Shown here piece after piece: positions 4,754-5,393 of a DNA stretch of 5,393 nt (within the stretch, counting starts at the first letter, position 1; each line of letters starts with the position of its first letter). The notes beneath the pieces were generated by a model that was given only the letters and a program-made list of their open reading frames with translations, was not told where the DNA came from and did no database searches. The translations under genes and the position numbers were made by a program. The DNA is from Archaeoglobaceae archaeon (GTDB taxonomy: Archaea > Halobacteriota > Archaeoglobi > Archaeoglobales > Archaeoglobaceae), in assembly GCA_027016055.1 (NCBI GenBank), contig JALWBF010000006.1, forward strand, positions 1 through 5,393, written 5' to 3'.

Positions 4754-5393
4754 TTATTTGCAAAGTGTCAATTTCACATTCATCTTCGCATCGGGTCCTT
4801 CCGCTTTTAGTTTAGCCATTGCAGCCTTGTCGAGTACTTCTATTCTCCCATCTTTGCCCCATTGCGAGCCTATGGAGGAGTTGACACCGGCATCACCCAA
4901 ACGCGCTATTTTGTCCGAGCCACCCGCTATGAGGTCAGGATCATGCAGGGCCGCCAGTGCTTCAAGCTGCTCTTTGGCTTTTCGTGCAGCTATCTCTTCC
5001 GCTTTTTTACCAATAATACCCTGTTTTTCAATAGAACTTTTAACTGATTTTTTAATTTTCTTCAGTAGTTCTTTTCTAGCCATACTTTGTGCTTTCCCAC
5101 CCTGCGTCAAGATGGCCCTTGCTTTGCCGTGTCCATACTTTTGTATCAGTTCGTTGAAGTGCCTTCGGTTTTCGAGGTATTCGCCTACGGTCATTTTATT
5201 GATGCCCGCTTCCTGGTTTTTAAGTTGTCTGTAAAACTCTTTTCTTAGCTTTTTTGGATCTTTTGACTTTTTCAGCAGATCCTTGCTTGGCTTAAAACAC
5301 TTTACTGTGTGTACTGTGGCTACAACTACTCTCTTGTTCGATTTTACCGTAACCCTCTTTTTGAACCACTTTCTTTTGCGTATGAGATCGACT
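4754..5393 (-). CDS. Ntox15 (Tde-type) DNase toxin tail, copy 2, partial at right edge
   Basis: The frame is open from the right edge (VDLIRKRKWFKKRVTVKSN…) to the TAA at 4754, about 213 residues, so the gene starts outside the window. An internal ATG at 5194 falls inside the toxin domain and is not a sensible start. Ntox15 hallmarks are all present: FYRQLKNQEAGINKMTVGEY, the HDPD (HxxD) motif, and NSSIGSQW near the C-terminus. The predicted role is a DNase delivered by T6SS. It matches copy 1 almost exactly except for a block roughly between the LTQGG and KAEEIA motifs: KAQSMARKELLKKIKKS here, KVQRKARKELMTEIKKS in copy 1. The residues before KRKWFKK (VDLI) differ from both other cassettes, which suggests a third carrier type or the active effector gene. 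This is the most upstream cassette seen and the likeliest to be attached to a complete carrier. Confidence 0.88.
   Translation of the reverse strand, partial: VDLIRKRKWFKKRVTVKSNKRVVVATVHTVKCFKPSKDLLKKSKDPKKLRKEFYRQLKNQEAGINKMTVGEYLENRRHFNELIQKYGHGKARAILTQGGKAQSMARKELLKKIKKSVKSSIEKQGIIGKKAEEIAARKAKEQLEALAALHDPDLIAGGSDKIARLGDAGVNSSIGSQWGKDGRIEVLDKAAMAKLKAEGPDAKMNVKLTLCK
5308..5377. repeat. Junction repeat, copy 3 (short)
   Basis: Only the left part of the junction repeat is present. After 5377 (…TTCTTTT then GCGTATGAG) the sequence leaves the other two copies, giving VDLIRKRKW instead of LSNAIKKRKW. The same junction thus serves a different carrier. Confidence 0.75.

Larger units (their letters stand above)
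3781..5377. repeat. Long direct repeat, right copy (1597 bp)
   Basis: This is the partner of 282-1878. Homology ends on the left inside the carrier linker, where the two carrier types diverge. On the right it ends just before the junction-coding sequence at the window edge. The WHH-SUKH cassette and the spacer lie between the two copies. Confidence 0.92.

Noticed and set aside
1..5393. CRISPR array or phage origin, suggested by the repeats
   Set aside because: The repeats are long, coding and gap-free at a single offset, with no short regularly spaced units. No phage structural or integrase gene is present.

Overview
This window is a run of polymorphic-toxin cassettes, all read from the minus strand (right to left). 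I see no convincing plus-strand gene, RNA gene, CRISPR array or insertion sequence. The content points to a Gram-negative bacterium with a type VI secretion system (T6SS): Ntox15/Tde-type DNase tails, GAD-like/DUF1851 immunity proteins, and carrier fragments that begin with a transthyretin-like fold of the kind that extends VgrG and PAAR spike proteins. The moderate GC and lysine-rich proteins might fit a marine campylobacterote or a gammaproteobacterium, but the sequence does not settle this.

Layout in the direction of transcription: (1) 5393-4754, the C-terminal part of an Ntox15 DNase toxin whose carrier lies beyond the right edge. (2) 4739-4062, its GAD-like/DUF1851 immunity gene. (3) 4019-3444, a carrier fragment (transthyretin-like fold, coiled coil, helical linker) ended by an in-frame amber codon. 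(4) 3386-2781, the continuation of that frame, carrying a WHH-type HNH nuclease tail. (5) 2784-2317, a SUKH (SMI1/KNR4) immunity gene overlapping the toxin by 4 bp. (6) 2316-2092, an AT-rich gene-free spacer. (7) 2091-1255, a second Ntox15 toxin without a usable start. (8) 1240-563, a second immunity gene that appears identical to the first. (9) 520-1, a second carrier fragment running off the left edge.

The segment 282-1878 repeats as 3781-5377 at a constant offset of 3499 bp. It holds a core of 1148 bp (336-1483 versus 3835-4982) in which I see no difference by eye. A shorter repeat that encodes the end of the carrier and the junction WFKKRVTVKSN occurs before all three toxin tails. The Ntox15 and WHH tails are therefore interchangeable in frame.

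The best reading is an array of silent or weakly expressed toxin-immunity cassettes downstream of a complete effector gene outside the window. The cassettes keep homology arms and immunity genes but lack N-terminal delivery domains. Homologous recombination between the arms could replace the active toxin tail. Family assignments are from recognised motifs; the switching role is inference.
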